64,000 nucleotides of DNA from Locusta migratoria (lineage: Eukaryota > Arthropoda > Insecta > Orthoptera > Acrididae). Below are positions 48,540 to 62,673 of the stretch, piece after piece. The stretch's first letter is position 1. Each line of letters begins with the position of its first letter. The translations under genes and the position numbers were made by a program. The notes below the pieces were generated by a model. It was not told the origin of the DNA and did no database searches. It saw only the letters and a list, made by a program, of their open reading frames with translations. The stretch lies in contig JAOYRU010002375.1 of assembly GCA_026315105.1 (NCBI GenBank), forward strand, positions 1-64,000. The letters run 5' to 3'.

Positions 48540-49776
48540 GCAAGCTGCTGGCGACTGCACGACGCGCACAAACAAAAACGGCCCTTTTCAGGGCCACTAC
48601 CACCTCTCGAGAGCGAGCAAAAACATTGTCGTCGTCGTCAAGTCGTTCTTCCCCTCTCTTTTTTTCCGGCGGACGGACGTACGTCGGTGTCCTCCTTCCT
48701 TCCTTCCTTGGGCCGCCGCCGACCGTCAAAGCGCCCGCCCCCTTTCTCTCTTTTTGCCCCCCCCTCCTCGTCGCCCCCACCAAAACAACGCGACCTACAC
48801 ACACAACATCGCATCGAGAACGAAAAAACAACAACAAATAATAAGGGCCACTGCTGCTTGGCACAAAAACGACACGACACCAAATCATATGTTTGTGCGT
48901 GTGTGCGATATAATAATAATGTAAATTAAAAATATACACGTAATAACGTGTGGCCTCCTCTCTCTCTCGCTCAGCTACCGAAGGCGAGCCCACAATTCGC
49001 ACCATTTCTGTGGCCGCCGTCCAGGCGACACACGCAGGGACAGGGCCTCCTCTCTTTCGGCATGTTTCACAACCCGAAGCCAAATACAACAAAAAAAAAA
49101 AAAAGGCGGCCAAATCTGTAACATAACAACAAGCTTATCAATTTGTTTTCTTTGCGTGGCGTGGCCGCCAAAACAAGAGAACAACAACAAACCAAACCAA
49201 GACCACACTGCTGGGGCCGAACACCACAGTGTGTATACAACCAAAAACAACGGCGGGCGCGCGGCCGCGCTAGCGCTACTCCACGCACAACCCCCCCATC
49301 AAATCACGTCATACAACAAAAAGAGAGCGCGGGCGGGCGCGGCGGCCGCACCACACTCACCAGACACAGACCCACCCCCGCAACGGCGCGCAACACGCAT
49401 TGCTATATAGATTTCTTTTCTTTTTCTTTCTGTGTGGCGCGGCAAAACAAAAACAAAAAGAGAGGCAAGCCAGGCGGCCACGCGCGCGGCGCTCCAAACA
49501 GCAACAAAACGAAAAAACTACCAATACTAAAACTACTCCTCTCTCCCTGTCTGTCTCCTCCCCCCACAGGCCCGCTGTAAACAGCAACACGACAACTCAG
49601 CTCCTCGGCAAACATGTGATGGCCCTGAGAAGGGCCGTTTTGGGCGGCAACGCGCGGCGACGACCGCGGCAGGCAGGACAGCCGCCGTGCCTGGCGGCGG
49701 CGACGCGCGCTTTGGGCTGCTCGCCACTGCGTGGGGGGGACCGCAACCCAAACGGCTGCGCACTTTTCTCTCTGCT

Positions 49777-50478
49777 TTACTTCTTCTTCTTGGGCGACGC
49801 CTTCGCCTTCGACGGCGTCGTCGCCTTCTTGGGGCGGGGCGCCTTCGGCTTCTTCGTCGGAACCTTGGCAGCCTTCTTCGCCTTCGAGGGCGACTTGGCC
49901 TTGGCCGGCTTGGCCGCAGCAGCCTTCTTGGCCCCAGCGGGGGCGGCGGCGGCGCCGCCAGACGCCTTCTTGGCAGCGCCCGCCTTGCGCCCCGTAGCCG
50001 CCTTCACACCGCCAGCCTTCTTGGCGCCGGCAGCGCGGGCGCCCTTCTTCTCCTTGCTGGCCGCCGGAGCGGCGCGCCGCTTCTTGGCAGCGCCGGCGGC
50101 GCGCGCCTTGCCGCCCTCGGCCGAACCGCCGGCAGCTCCGCCTCCAGCCAGTTTAAACGAGCCGGACGCGCCCTTGCCCTTCGTCTGAACCAGCTCGCCG
50201 GCGACGACGGCCGACTTGAGGTACTTCTTGATAAACGGCGCCAGCTTCTCGGCGTCCAGCTTGTAGTGCGCCGCTATGTACTTCTTGATGGCCTGCAGCG
50301 ACGACCCGCCGCGCTCCTTCAGGCTCTTGATGGCCGCCGTCACCATCTCAGAGGTGCGCGGGTGCGCAGGCTTGGCGCGCGGCTTCTTCGCAGACGCCGC
50401 CGCCGACTTGGCCTTCTTCGTCGTGCCCGTGGCCGCGGGGGCCGCAGCAGTCTCGTTCGTGGCCGCCTGATCCGCCAT
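49777..50478 (-). CDS. H1: Linker histone H1 (unit 5)
   Basis: 233 aa, identical. Stem-loop at 49621-49636. Confidence 0.98.
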   Translation of the reverse strand: MADQAATNETAAAPAATGTTKKAKSAAASAKKPRAKPAHPRTSEMVTAAIKSLKERGGSSLQAIKKYIAAHYKLDAEKLAPFIKKYLKSAVVAGELVQTKGKGASGSFKLAGGGAAGGSAEGGKARAAGAAKKRRAAPAASKEKKGARAAGAKKAGGVKAATGRKAGAAKKASGGAAAAPAGAKKAAAAKPAKAKSPSKAKKAAKVPTKKPKAPRPKKATTPSKAKASPKKKK

Positions 50479-51775
50479 CTCCGTTCTTCACAGCAGAGGA
50501 AAGAGAAAAAAGAGCGACGACAAAAGCTGGCTGGCTGGCGCGCACGTACTACTCTGGTGTGTGTGCACGCGGGCGCAGAGCGGCAGGGAATAATCGCGGC
50601 GCGCCCGCGCACCGCCAGTGTCGCGAGCGGGCGCGGACGGCCAAGAGAGCGGCCGCCACTCTGCGCGCCGCCGCGCGCCGCCTCGCGCGCTTGCTACGCT
50701 CGCACGTCCGGCAGCGTGGCCGGCGTCGCCCCGCACCCGCGCCCACACCGCCCGCGCCATTCCGGCCACCAAGGATGGGGCTACCCGCTGGCCCGCTCGC
50801 GGCGCCCGCGCATCCCCACCGTCGTGCCGCAAAACGCCGCCAAAGTGCGCCTACCGCGCCAAACAGCCTGGCCACGCCCGCCGAGAATCGCCGCCCCCGC
50901 CCGAATGCCGCCCCCACGACCCCACCCAACGTACCGGCACAGTGCCCAAACCTTCGGCAACGCCTCCACACCGCCGCCCAGCCCGCCCTCCCCAAACGGC
51001 CGGCGGCGCGCGCCCCCAAAGCCAAGCGTGCGGCGATGACGGGCGTGCAAACCCGGCACCACCGACCCATCGCCTCCCATCCGCCGCGTCCCGTGCGTGC
51101 GGCACCCACCTGCCGCCGTCGCCACCCCCCCGTACGCCAGCCTCTCACCCTCGCCCGCACACGTCCACGCAACACACACATTCCCGCCACGTCGCCACAC
51201 AAAATTGTCCCGGCAAAAATGCCGCCGCGCGGCGCGCACCGCAGCCCGCCCCCAAACAGCCACGGAAAAAACCTGCACCACCCACACACACCCCACGCTA
51301 CGGGACAAGGGCGTCCGCCCACCGCACGCCGGCACAAGCGCGCGCGCACACACACACACACAGCAATAATTTGGGACGCGACACGCAAAACCGACGGGCG
51401 CCCTCTCCTCCTACGAGGCGCGGCGCGCTTCCCCTCGACAACCTTCGGGACAGGGGACACACACAGCCCACCGCCCCGGTACGCTACGCGTGTGTTTTCT
51501 TCTCTCTTTTCCTCTTTTTCTTCTCTTCTTGCTGCTTTCGGTGCTTCCTCGTCCTTTTCTTCGTTTCCTTCCGTTTCCCTTTTTCCCCCCGCCGACGCGC
51601 GCGACTACTCGACGCTAAACAACGTTCGGGGGGTCGGTAACGCGTTTCGTTTCTTCTTCTTCTTAAACAGCAAAACGTTACGTTTTTTTCATCGCAGCGC
51701 CCACACAGAGAGGCTTTCCTCCCTCTCTCTTGTACGCGGCGTTTTCGGGCGCTACCAGACACCCCTTTTACGTTC

Positions 51776-51967
51776 GGTTAGGTTAGGTTAGGTTAGGTTG
51801 CGCGTTAGGTTAGGTTAAGGAGGGGCTAGGTTAGGTTTAGGGGGGCTAGGTTAGGTTAAGGTTAACACTTCTTCAGAGGTTAGGTTTAAGGGAGGGGTTT
51901 GGGGGTTAGGTTAACGGGTTCAACGCACGTTGGGGGGGTTGGGTTAGGTTAGGTTAGGGGTCAGGTT
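51776..51967 (+). repeat. Degenerate TTAGG array, unit 5
   Basis: Same array as in the other units. Confidence 0.85.
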
Positions 51968-52561
51968 ACGTCACAACCACACGTTAAAAAAAAAACGGCT
52001 CACACGCGTTCAGGGGGAACGTCACAGCGCCGTTACCCAGCCGACCACGTGCGCCGTTCGTTAAAGCGGGGGCCACGGGCACAGGGCGGTCCCCGGCTGC
52101 CCGTTAAAACTTACCAAGGGTTGCGGCGTCAACAACGGCTTCGTCTTGGCGCGCATACAGCGCCGGCTCCCACACAAACCGCCCGCTCGTTCCAGCCACA
52201 ATTTCCCCGAAAAAGAGGGCGCGCCCACCCAACAGGCGCACACAAAACACCGGAAAAACAACAACAAAAACAAACAGCACACACCGAAACGGGCGCGGCG
52301 GGCCCCGGCCACAAAACTGCAACACCCCCCGGCCACGGGCTACCGACCGTGGCACACACACACAAAACCCAACGGGCAATACCGGCCGCGCGACCAACCA
52401 CGACGTTCGCCCCAAAAACACTACACTTACCGCCACCCACCCAGCCTCCCCATTTGCCACGCGTCACAACAGACAGTCGGCAACAGCAACGACAAAGACA
52501 AAAACAGGGCAGCAGCACAGTCTGTCTGCTGCTGCCGCACCCCGAGCTCGCCGGTGCGGGC

Positions 52562-52612
<51 letters not shown>

Positions 52613-53803
52613 AAAGGCCATTCCTCTCGCTTTTGGTTTCCCCCCTTTGGGGCCGGCCCGGCCGTCCGGCCGTCCGTCCGTCCGTTCCTTCCACCCACCG
52701 CCTCCCCTCCAAAAAAAAAAAAAAGGGGGGGGGGCCGCCGCCAGCACAAACCACGACACACACCAGCCACAGCGGCGACCGCAGCCACGAAACGAGGGGG
52801 CCGCCTCATATTCGGACATACACTGAGGGAAACAACAAGAATACAAACCCAACAAGACAAGCGGCGGGACAAAAGAAAACAAACCGTCGACCAAGCGACT
52901 ACCACCAAAAAAAATTGCACAAAGAGGACAGAAGGAACACACAAAACGGGACGACTGTTTCTCGTGTCACACGACGACGCGGCCGCTCGCCCGCACCACA
53001 ACATTACCCACCTTCCGTCCGTCCGTCTCGCCGCCGCCCAGCCAAAACAAAACGCGCTCCCCCTCTCTCCACAACCACGCGCCGCGGCAACCGCCCGCCA
53101 ACGCCCTCTCCTGGCCGCAGCAACCCGCCGCCGCCAGGGGGCGCGCGCACACCGCCAACTTCGCGGCCGGCCGCTGCTCACAAAGCAAAACGCGCCGCGC
53201 TCAAAACTCCGCCAAACAACGGAACTCGTATCGTCATATCTCTCCTCTGTTGGTGGGTTTTTCTTTCCTCTCTTTCTTTCTTTGCCTTTCCTCTACTCTC
53301 TTCCTGTTCCCCAAGCGACAACGACAACCCAAAAAAAAGAAAAAAACACCACCGCCCTCCGCAAAAGTAGCACGTCACCCACAGCCGAAAAACGCCACCA
53401 AATTCCCGGGCCGCCTGCCTCCTCTCCCAGCCCCCATATATCCGAGCAACGCCGCGTCATATCGCCCCCCCCCCCCCATCTCCGACGACGCGCACCCTCG
53501 CTCACAGCCAGCCCGCCCACGTATGTATATTCGACGCCACACACACACACACAGAGACGCAAACCGCACAACAAAATTTGGCATCGCCATCGAAATAGGA
53601 CAGTAATTAAAAAAATAAATAAAAAGGAACAAACAAGCCAAAACGGACACACAGAGGGCACGACAGACAATCCCGCTCTTCGGCTACAGACACATGTGGT
53701 GGCCCTGAAAAGGGCCGTTTTTGTTTCCGTGCACCCCCAAAGCACAGAGGCGGCAGCTTCTTTTTTTCGCCAATCACAGGAGAAAACAAGCCAGCCGACC
53801 GCT

Positions 53804-54175
53804 CTACTTCGAGCTCGTGTACTTGGTCACCGCCTTGGTGCCCTCGCTCACGGCGTGCTTGGCCAGCTCGCCGGGCAGCAACAGCCGCACAGCGGTCTGG
53901 ATCTCGCGGGACGTGATCGTCGACCGCTTGTTGTAGTGCGCCAGGCGCGACGCCTCGGCAGCAATGCGCTCGAAAATGTCGTTCACAAAGCTGTTCATGA
54001 TGCTCATCGCCTTCGACGAGATGCCCGTGTCAGGGTGCACCTGCTTCAGCACCTTGTAAATGTAGATGGCATAGCTCTCCTTCCTCTTGCGCTTCTTCTT
54101 CTTGTCGCCCTTCGAGATATTCTTCTGCGCCTTGCCCGCCTTCTTCGCGGCCTTTCCACTAGTCTTGGGCGGCAT
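53804..54175 (-). CDS. H2B: Histone H2B (unit 5)
   Basis: 123 aa, identical, promoter intact (TATA 54261-54266, minus). Stem-loop at 53701-53716. Confidence 0.99.
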   Translation of the reverse strand: MPPKTSGKAAKKAGKAQKNISKGDKKKKRKRKESYAIYIYKVLKQVHPDTGISSKAMSIMNSFVNDIFERIAAEASRLAHYNKRSTITSREIQTAVRLLLPGELAKHAVSEGTKAVTKYTSSK

Positions 54176-54443
54176 CTCGGTCAGCGACAGCGATCCGTAC
54201 CGTACAGCTCAGCTCAGCGTCTCTCAGCACAGTGGCCCGCTGCGCGCCCGCCGCGCGCCCTTTATAAAAGCTCGCCCGCTTCCCACCGCCGACCAATGGG
54301 GAGCGCGCGCAACCGGCCGCCGCACCCGAGGCCATAAAGGGGGGCGACCCGCCGCCAGCCGCGTTCACTCAGCTGCTCGACTCGCTGCGGGTCGGATCTT
54401 CGCTACTACAGCTCTCGTCTCGCACCGACTTCCACAACCAGCC
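54176..54443. promoter_or_regulatory. Divergent H2B/H2A promoter (unit 5)
   Basis: Uninterrupted. H2B TATA 54261-54266, CCAAT, H2A cataaa 54333-54338. Confidence 0.88.
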
Positions 54444-54818
54444 ATGTCCGGACGCGGAAAGGGCGGCAAAGTCAAGGGAAAGTCAAAGTCCCGCTCCAGC
54501 CGGGCAGGACTCCAGTTCCCCGTCGGCAGAATCCACAGGCTGCTGCGAAAGGGAAACTACGCCGAGCGCGTCGGCGCCGGAGCGCCAGTCTACCTGGCCG
54601 CCGTCATGGAGTACCTCGCCGCTGAGGTGCTCGAGTTGGCCGGCAACGCGGCGCGCGACAACAAGAAGACGCGCATCATCCCGCGCCACCTCCAGCTCGC
54701 CATCCGCAACGACGAGGAGCTCAACAAGCTCCTGTCGGGCGTCACCATCGCACAGGGCGGTGTCCTGCCCAACATCCAGGCCGTCCTGCTGCCAAAGAAG
54801 ACCGAGAAGAAGGCATAA
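54444..54818 (+). CDS. H2A: Histone H2A (unit 5)
   Basis: 124 aa, identical, promoter intact. Stem-loop at 54949-54964. Confidence 0.99.
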   Translation: MSGRGKGGKVKGKSKSRSSRAGLQFPVGRIHRLLRKGNYAERVGAGAPVYLAAVMEYLAAEVLELAGNAARDNKKTRIIPRHLQLAIRNDEELNKLLSGVTIAQGGVLPNIQAVLLPKKTEKKA

Positions 54819-55857
54819 GCAGCCAGCCTCCCCCTCCCTCGTGGTCGCAAAGCGCGCGCCGTGCCGTGCCGTGTGTCGTGTGGTGGTGCCAGTCTCCTGG
54901 CACCCCACCCCACCCCACCCACCCGCGCGCCGCGGTCTGTGCACAATCGGCCCTTTTCAGGGCCACCATACACCTTTCGGCAAACAGAGCAAAATTCGGT
55001 CGTCCGTCTACTACTGAAACCTAACCTAACCTACGCTACGCTTGGGGGGCGGCGCGAGTATCGCGGCTTCACACGCACCCCCGGCCGCCCGTCACAGGTC
55101 CTGCCCACAAACAAACAGACCACGGCGACGGAAAAACAAACAAAAAAAGACCAGACCAGCACAAAAGAAACACTAGTATATGCACGCTACTAGAGGTAGG
55201 GGGCGCCCGCGTCAGCACACGCCGCTTTTACCCCCCTCTCTCCCTCCTCTTGCCCCCCCGTTGCCGACAGTGTGGCGCGCGCACACACAACCGCGGGGGC
55301 AACAAACGCGAGGAGAGCCACGAAATCAAAAACAGCGGCTGCTGGCTGGCTGGCCGCCGCGCGTCTTCGGAAGGGACGCCACACACTCTTTTCTTTTTCT
55401 TTTCTCGCCGTCCTTTCTTTCTTTACCACCAATCCCTCCCTCCTCTCTCTCGGCCGCATCCCACACACACCGGGCACCATCCGTCGCAACAGCAACCACA
55501 TCACACGCTCGCTCGCGAAAACAATAATAAAATACGAAAAGGGCCCCCCCCAAAACACACAACTAAAATATATAATATCTAACGGAGGAAACACCTCCTC
55601 TCTCTCAACAAAAAACAACAAACGACGACACGACTACAACTTTGCACTTTCTCTCGAACACAAGTGTGGTGGCCCTGAAAAGGGCCGTTTTGTCGCCTCC
55701 TCCTCCTTTCCCCGCCCACCCGCGCCTTCCGCCCTGCCACAGACAAGACGGACGCGCGCGGGGGGGAACACTGTTTGTTGTTCTCTTTTTCGTTCGCCCC
55801 CATGGCAGTGGCAGGCAGGGAAAAGAGCCGCAAAAACCGACAGACGGGGACGCTGCC

Positions 55858-56845
<988 letters not shown>

Positions 56846-58082
56846 GCAAGCTGCTGGCGACTGCACGACGCGCACAAACAAAAACGGCCCTTTTCAGGGC
56901 CACTACCACCTCTCGAGAGCGAGCAAAAACATTGTCGTCGTCGTCAAGTCGTTCTTCCCCTCTCTTTTTTTCCGGCGGACGGACGTACGTCGGTGTCCTC
57001 CTTCCTTCCTTCCTTGGGCCGCCGCCGACCGTCAAAGCGCCCGCCCCCTTTCTCTCTTTTTGCCCCCCCCTCCTCGTCGCCCCCACCAAAACAACGCGAC
57101 CTACACACACAACATCGCATCGAGAACGAAAAAACAACAACAAATAATAAGGGCCACTGCTGCTTGGCACAAAAACGACACGACACCAAATCATATGTTT
57201 GTGCGTGTGTGCGATATAATAATAATGTAAATTAAAAATATACACGTAATAACGTGTGGCCTCCTCTCTCTCTCGCTCAGCTACCGAAGGCGAGCCCACA
57301 ATTCGCACCATTTCTGTGGCCGCCGTCCAGGCGACACACGCAGGGACAGGGCCTCCTCTCTTTCGGCATGTTTCACAACCCGAAGCCAAATACAACAAAA
57401 AAAAAAAAAAGGCGGCCAAATCTGTAACATAACAACAAGCTTATCAATTTGTTTTCTTTGCGTGGCGTGGCCGCCAAAACAAGAGAACAACAACAAACCA
57501 AACCAAGATCACACTGCTGGGGCCGAACACCACAGTGTGTATACAACCAAAAACAACGGCGGGCGCGCGGCCGCGCTAGCGCTACTCCACGCACAACCCC
57601 CCCATCAAATCACGTCATACAACAAAAAGAGAGCGCGGGCGGGCGCGGCGGCCGCACCACACTCACCAGACACAGACCCACCCCCGCAACGGCGCGCAAC
57701 ACGCATTGCTATATAGATTTCTTTTCTTTTTCTTTCTGTGTGGCGCGGCAAAACAAAAACAAAAAGAGAGGCAAGCCAGGCGGCCACGCGCGCGGCGCTC
57801 CAAACAGCAACAAAACGAAAAAACTACCAATACTAAAACTACTCCTCTCTCCCTGTCTGTCTCCTCCCCCCACAGGCCCGCTGTAAACAGCAACACGACA
57901 ACTCAGCTCCTCGGCAAACATGTGATGGCCCTGAGAAGGGCCGTTTTGGGCGGCAACGCGCGGCGACGACCGCGGCAGGCAGGACAGCCGCCGTGCCTGG
58001 CGGCGGCGACGCGCGCTTTGGGCTGCTCGCCACTGCGTGGGGGGGACCGCAACCCAAACGGCTGCGCACTTTTCTCTCTGCT

Positions 58083-58784
58083 TTACTTCTTCTTCTTGGG
58101 CGACGCCTTCGCCTTCGACGGCGTCGTCGCCTTCTTGGGGCGGGGCGCCTTCGGCTTCTTCGTCGGAACCTTGGCAGCCTTCTTCGCCTTCGAGGGCGAC
58201 TTGGCCTTGGCCGGCTTGGCCGCAGCAGCCTTCTTGGCCCCAGCGGGGGCGGCGGCGGCGCCGCCAGACGCCTTCTTGGCAGCGCCCGCCTTGCGCCCCG
58301 TAGCCGCCTTCACACCGCCAGCCTTCTTGGCGCCGGCAGCGCGGGCGCCCTTCTTCTCCTTGCTGGCCGCCGGAGCGGCGCGCCGCTTCTTGGCAGCGCC
58401 GGCGGCGCGCGCCTTGCCGCCCTCGGCCGAACCGCCGGCAGCTCCGCCTCCAGCCAGTTTAAACGAGCCGGACGCGCCCTTGCCCTTCGTCTGAACCAGC
58501 TCGCCGGCGACGACGGCCGACTTGAGGTACTTCTTGATAAACGGCGCCAGCTTCTCGGCGTCCAGCTTGTAGTGCGCCGCTATGTACTTCTTGATGGCCT
58601 GCAGCGACGACCCGCCGCGCTCCTTCAGGCTCTTGATGGCCGCCGTCACCATCTCAGAGGTGCGCGGGTGCGCAGGCTTGGCGCGCGGCTTCTTCGCAGA
58701 CGCCGCCGCCGACTTGGCCTTCTTCGTCGTGCCCGTGGCCGCGGGGGCCGCAGCAGTCTCGTTCGTGGCCGCCTGATCCGCCAT
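58083..58784 (-). CDS. H1: Linker histone H1 (unit 6)
   Basis: 233 aa, identical. Stem-loop at 57927-57942. Confidence 0.98.
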   Translation of the reverse strand: MADQAATNETAAAPAATGTTKKAKSAAASAKKPRAKPAHPRTSEMVTAAIKSLKERGGSSLQAIKKYIAAHYKLDAEKLAPFIKKYLKSAVVAGELVQTKGKGASGSFKLAGGGAAGGSAEGGKARAAGAAKKRRAAPAASKEKKGARAAGAKKAGGVKAATGRKAGAAKKASGGAAAAPAGAKKAAAAKPAKAKSPSKAKKAAKVPTKKPKAPRPKKATTPSKAKASPKKKK

Positions 58785-60081
58785 CTCCGTTCTTCACAGC
58801 AGAGGAAAGAGAAAAAAGAGCGACGACAAAAGCTGGCTGGCTGGCGCGCACGTACTACTCTGGTGTGTGTGCACGCGGGCGCAGAGCGGCAGGGAATAAT
58901 CGCGGCGCGCCCGCGCACCGCCAGTGTCGCGAGCGGGCGCGGACGGCCAAGAGAGCGGCCGCCACTCTGCGCGCCGCCGCGCGCCGCCTCGCGCGCTTGC
59001 TACGCTCGCACGTCCGGCAGCGTGGCCGGCGTCGCCCCGCACCCGCGCCCACACCGCCCGCGCCATTCCGGCCACCAAGGATGGGGCTACCCGCTGGCCC
59101 GCTCGCGGCGCCCGCGCATCCCCACCGTCGTGCCGCAAAACGCCGCCAAAGTGCGCCTACCGCGCCAAACAGCCTGGCCACGCCCGCCGAGAATCGCCGC
59201 CCCCGCCCGAATGCCGCCCCCACGACCCCACCCAACGTACCGGCACAGTGCCCAAACCTTCGGCAACGCCTCCACACCGCCGCCCAGCCCGCCCTCCCCA
59301 AACGGCCGGCGGCGCGCGCCCCCAAAGCCAAGCGTGCGGCGATGACGGGCGTGCAAACCCGGCACCACCGACCCATCGCCTCCCATCCGCCGCGTCCCGT
59401 GCGTGCGGCACCCACCTGCCGCCGTCGCCACCCCCCCGTACGCCAGCCTCTCACCCTCGCCCGCACACGTCCACGCAACACACACATTCCCGCCACGTCG
59501 CCACACAAAATTGTCCCGGCAAAAATGCCGCCGCGCGGCGCGCACCGCAGCCCGCCCCCAAACAGCCACGGAAAAAACCTGCACCACCCACACACACCCC
59601 ACGCTACGGGACAAGGGCGTCCGCCCACCGCACGCCGGCACAAGCGCGCGCGCACACACACACACACAGCAATAATTTGGGACGCGACACGCAAAACCGA
59701 CGGGCGCCCTCTCCTCCTACGAGGCGCGGCGCGCTTCCCCTCGACAACCTTCGGGACAGGGGACACACACAGCCCACCGCCCCGGTACGCTACGCGTGTG
59801 TTTTCTTCTCTCTTTTCCTCTTTTTCTTCTCTTCTTGCTGCTTTCGGTGCTTCCTCGTCCTTTTCTTCGTTTCCTTCCGTTTCCCTTTTTCCCCCCGCCG
59901 ACGCGCGCGACTACTCGACGCTAAACAACGTTCGGGGGGTCGGTAACGCGTTTCGTTTCTTCTTCTTCTTAAACAGCAAAACGTTACGTTTTTTTCATCG
60001 CAGCGCCCACACAGAGAGGCTTTCCTCCCTCTCTCTTGTACGCGGCGTTTTCGGGCGCTACCAGACACCCCTTTTACGTTC

Positions 60082-60273
60082 GGTTAGGTTAGGTTAGGTT
60101 AGGTTGCGCGTTAGGTTAGGTTAAGGAGGGGCTAGGTTAGGTTTAGGGGGGCTAGGTTAGGTTAAGGTTAACACTTCTTCAGAGGTTAGGTTTAAGGGAG
60201 GGGTTTGGGGGTTAGGTTAACGGGTTCAACGCACGTTGGGGGGGTTGGGTTAGGTTAGGTTAGGGGTCAGGTT
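60082..60273 (+). repeat. Degenerate TTAGG array, unit 6
   Basis: Same array as in the other units. Confidence 0.85.
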
Positions 60274-60867
60274 ACGTCACAACCACACGTTAAAAAAAAA
60301 ACGGCTCACACGCGTTCAGGGGGAACGTCACAGCGCCGTTACCCAGCCGACCACGTGCGCCGTTCGTTAAAGCGGGGGCCACGGGCACAGGGCGGTCCCC
60401 GGCTGCCCGTTAAAACTTACCAAGGGTTGCGGCGTCAACAACGGCTTCGTCTTGGCGCGCATACAGCGCCGGCTCCCACACAAACCGCCCGCTCGTTCCA
60501 GCCACAATTTCCCCGAAAAAGAGGGCGCGCCCACCCAACAGGCGCACACAAAACACCGGAAAAACAACAACAAAAACAAACAGCACACACCGAAACGGGC
60601 GCGGCGGGCCCCGGCCACAAAACTGCAACACCCCCCGGCCACGGGCTACCGACCGTGGCACACACACACAAAACCCAACGGGCAATACCGGCCGCGCGAC
60701 CAACCACGACGTTCGCCCCAAAAACACTACACTTACCGCCACCCACCCAGCCTCCCCATTTGCCACGCGTCACAACAGACAGTCGGCAACAGCAACGACA
60801 AAGACAAAAACAGGGCAGCAGCACAGTCTGTCTGCTGCTGCCGCACCCCGAGCTCGCCGGTGCGGGC

Positions 60868-60920
<53 letters not shown>

Positions 60921-62111
60921 AAAGGCCATTCCTCTCGCTTTTGGTTTCCCCCCTTTGGGGCCGGCCCGGCCGTCCGGCCGTCCGTCCGTCCGTTCCTTCC
61001 ACCCACCGCCTCCCCTCCAAAAAAAAAAAAAAGGGGGGGGGGCCGCCGCCAGCACAAACCACGACACACACCAGCCACAGCGGCGACCGCAGCCACGAAA
61101 CGAGGGGGCCGCCTCATATTCGGACATACACTGAGGGAAACAACAAGAATACAAACCCAACAAGACAAGCGGCGGGACAAAAGAAAACAAACCGTCGACC
61201 AAGCGACTACCACCAAAAAAAATTGCACAAAGAGGACAGAAGGAACACACAAAACGGGACGACTGTTTCTCGTGTCACACGACGACGCGGCCGCTCGCCC
61301 GCACCACAACATTACCCACCTTCCGTCCGTCCGTCTCGCCGCCGCCCAGCCAAAACAAAACGCGCTCCCCCTCTCTCCACAACCACGCGCCGCGGCAACC
61401 GCCCGCCAACGCCCTCTCCTGGCCGCAGCAACCCGCCGCCGCCAGGGGGCGCGCGCACACCGCCAACTTCGCGGCCGGCCGCTGCTCACAAAGCAAAACG
61501 CGCCGCGCTCAAAACTCCGCCAAACAACGGAACTCGTATCGTCATATCTCTCCTCTGTTGGTGGGTTTTTCTTTCCTCTCTTTCTTTCTTTGCCTTTCCT
61601 CTACTCTCTTCCTGTTCCCCAAGCGACAACGACAACCCAAAAAAAGAAAAAAACACCACCGCCCTCCGCAAAAGTAGCACGTCACCCACAGCCGAAAAAC
61701 GCCACCAAATTCCCGGGCCGCCTGCCTCCTCTCCCAGCCCCCATATATCCGAGCAACGCCGCGTCATATCGCCCCCCCCCCCCCCATCTCCGACGACGCG
61801 CACCCTCGCTCACAGCCAGCCCGCCCACGTATGTATATTCGACGCCACACACACACACACAGAGACGCAAACCGCACAACAAAATTTGGCATCGCCATCG
61901 AAATAGGACAGTAATTAAAAAAATAAATAAAAAGGAACAAACAAGCCAAAACGGACACACAGAGGGCACGACAGACAATCCCGCTCTTCGGCTACAGACA
62001 CATGTGGTGGCCCTGAAAAGGGCCGTTTTTGTTTCCGTGCACCCCCAAAGCACAGAGGCGGCAGCTTCTTTTTTTCGCCAATCACAGGAGAAAACAAGCC
62101 AGCCGACCGCT

Positions 62112-62483
62112 CTACTTCGAGCTCGTGTACTTGGTCACCGCCTTGGTGCCCTCGCTCACGGCGTGCTTGGCCAGCTCGCCGGGCAGCAACAGCCGCACAG
62201 CGGTCTGGATCTCGCGGGACGTGATCGTCGACCGCTTGTTGTAGTGCGCCAGGCGCGACGCCTCGGCAGCAATGCGCTCGAAAATGTCGTTCACAAAGCT
62301 GTTCATGATGCTCATCGCCTTCGACGAGATGCCCGTGTCAGGGTGCACCTGCTTCAGCACCTTGTAAATGTAGATGGCATAGCTCTCCTTCCTCTTGCGC
62401 TTCTTCTTCTTGTCGCCCTTCGAGATATTCTTCTGCGCCTTGCCCGCCTTCTTCGCGGCCTTTCCACTAGTCTTGGGCGGCAT
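62112..62483 (-). CDS. H2B: Histone H2B (unit 6)
   Basis: 123 aa, identical. Its TATA box (62569-62574, minus) and leader are intact, as the insertion is on the H2A side. Stem-loop at 62009-62024. Confidence 0.99.
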   Translation of the reverse strand: MPPKTSGKAAKKAGKAQKNISKGDKKKKRKRKESYAIYIYKVLKQVHPDTGISSKAMSIMNSFVNDIFERIAAEASRLAHYNKRSTITSREIQTAVRLLLPGELAKHAVSEGTKAVTKYTSSK

Positions 62484-62673
62484 CTCGGTCAGCGACAGCG
62501 ATCCGTACCGTACAGCTCAGCTCAGCGTCTCTCAGCACAGTGGCCCGCTGCGCGCCCGCCGCGCGCCCTTTATAAAAGCTCGCCCGCTTCCCACCGCCGA
62601 CCAATGGGGAGCGCGCGCAACCGGCCGCCGCACCCGAGGCCATAAAGGGGGGCGACCCGCCGCCAGCCGCGTT
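62484..62673. promoter_or_regulatory. H2B/H2A promoter running into element B copy 2 (unit 6)
   Basis: H2B TATA at 62569-62574, CCAAT, H2A cataaa at 62641-62646. The target gccagccgcgtt (62662-62673) is followed by element B, whose first base is 33 bp after the start of cataaa. Confidence 0.9.
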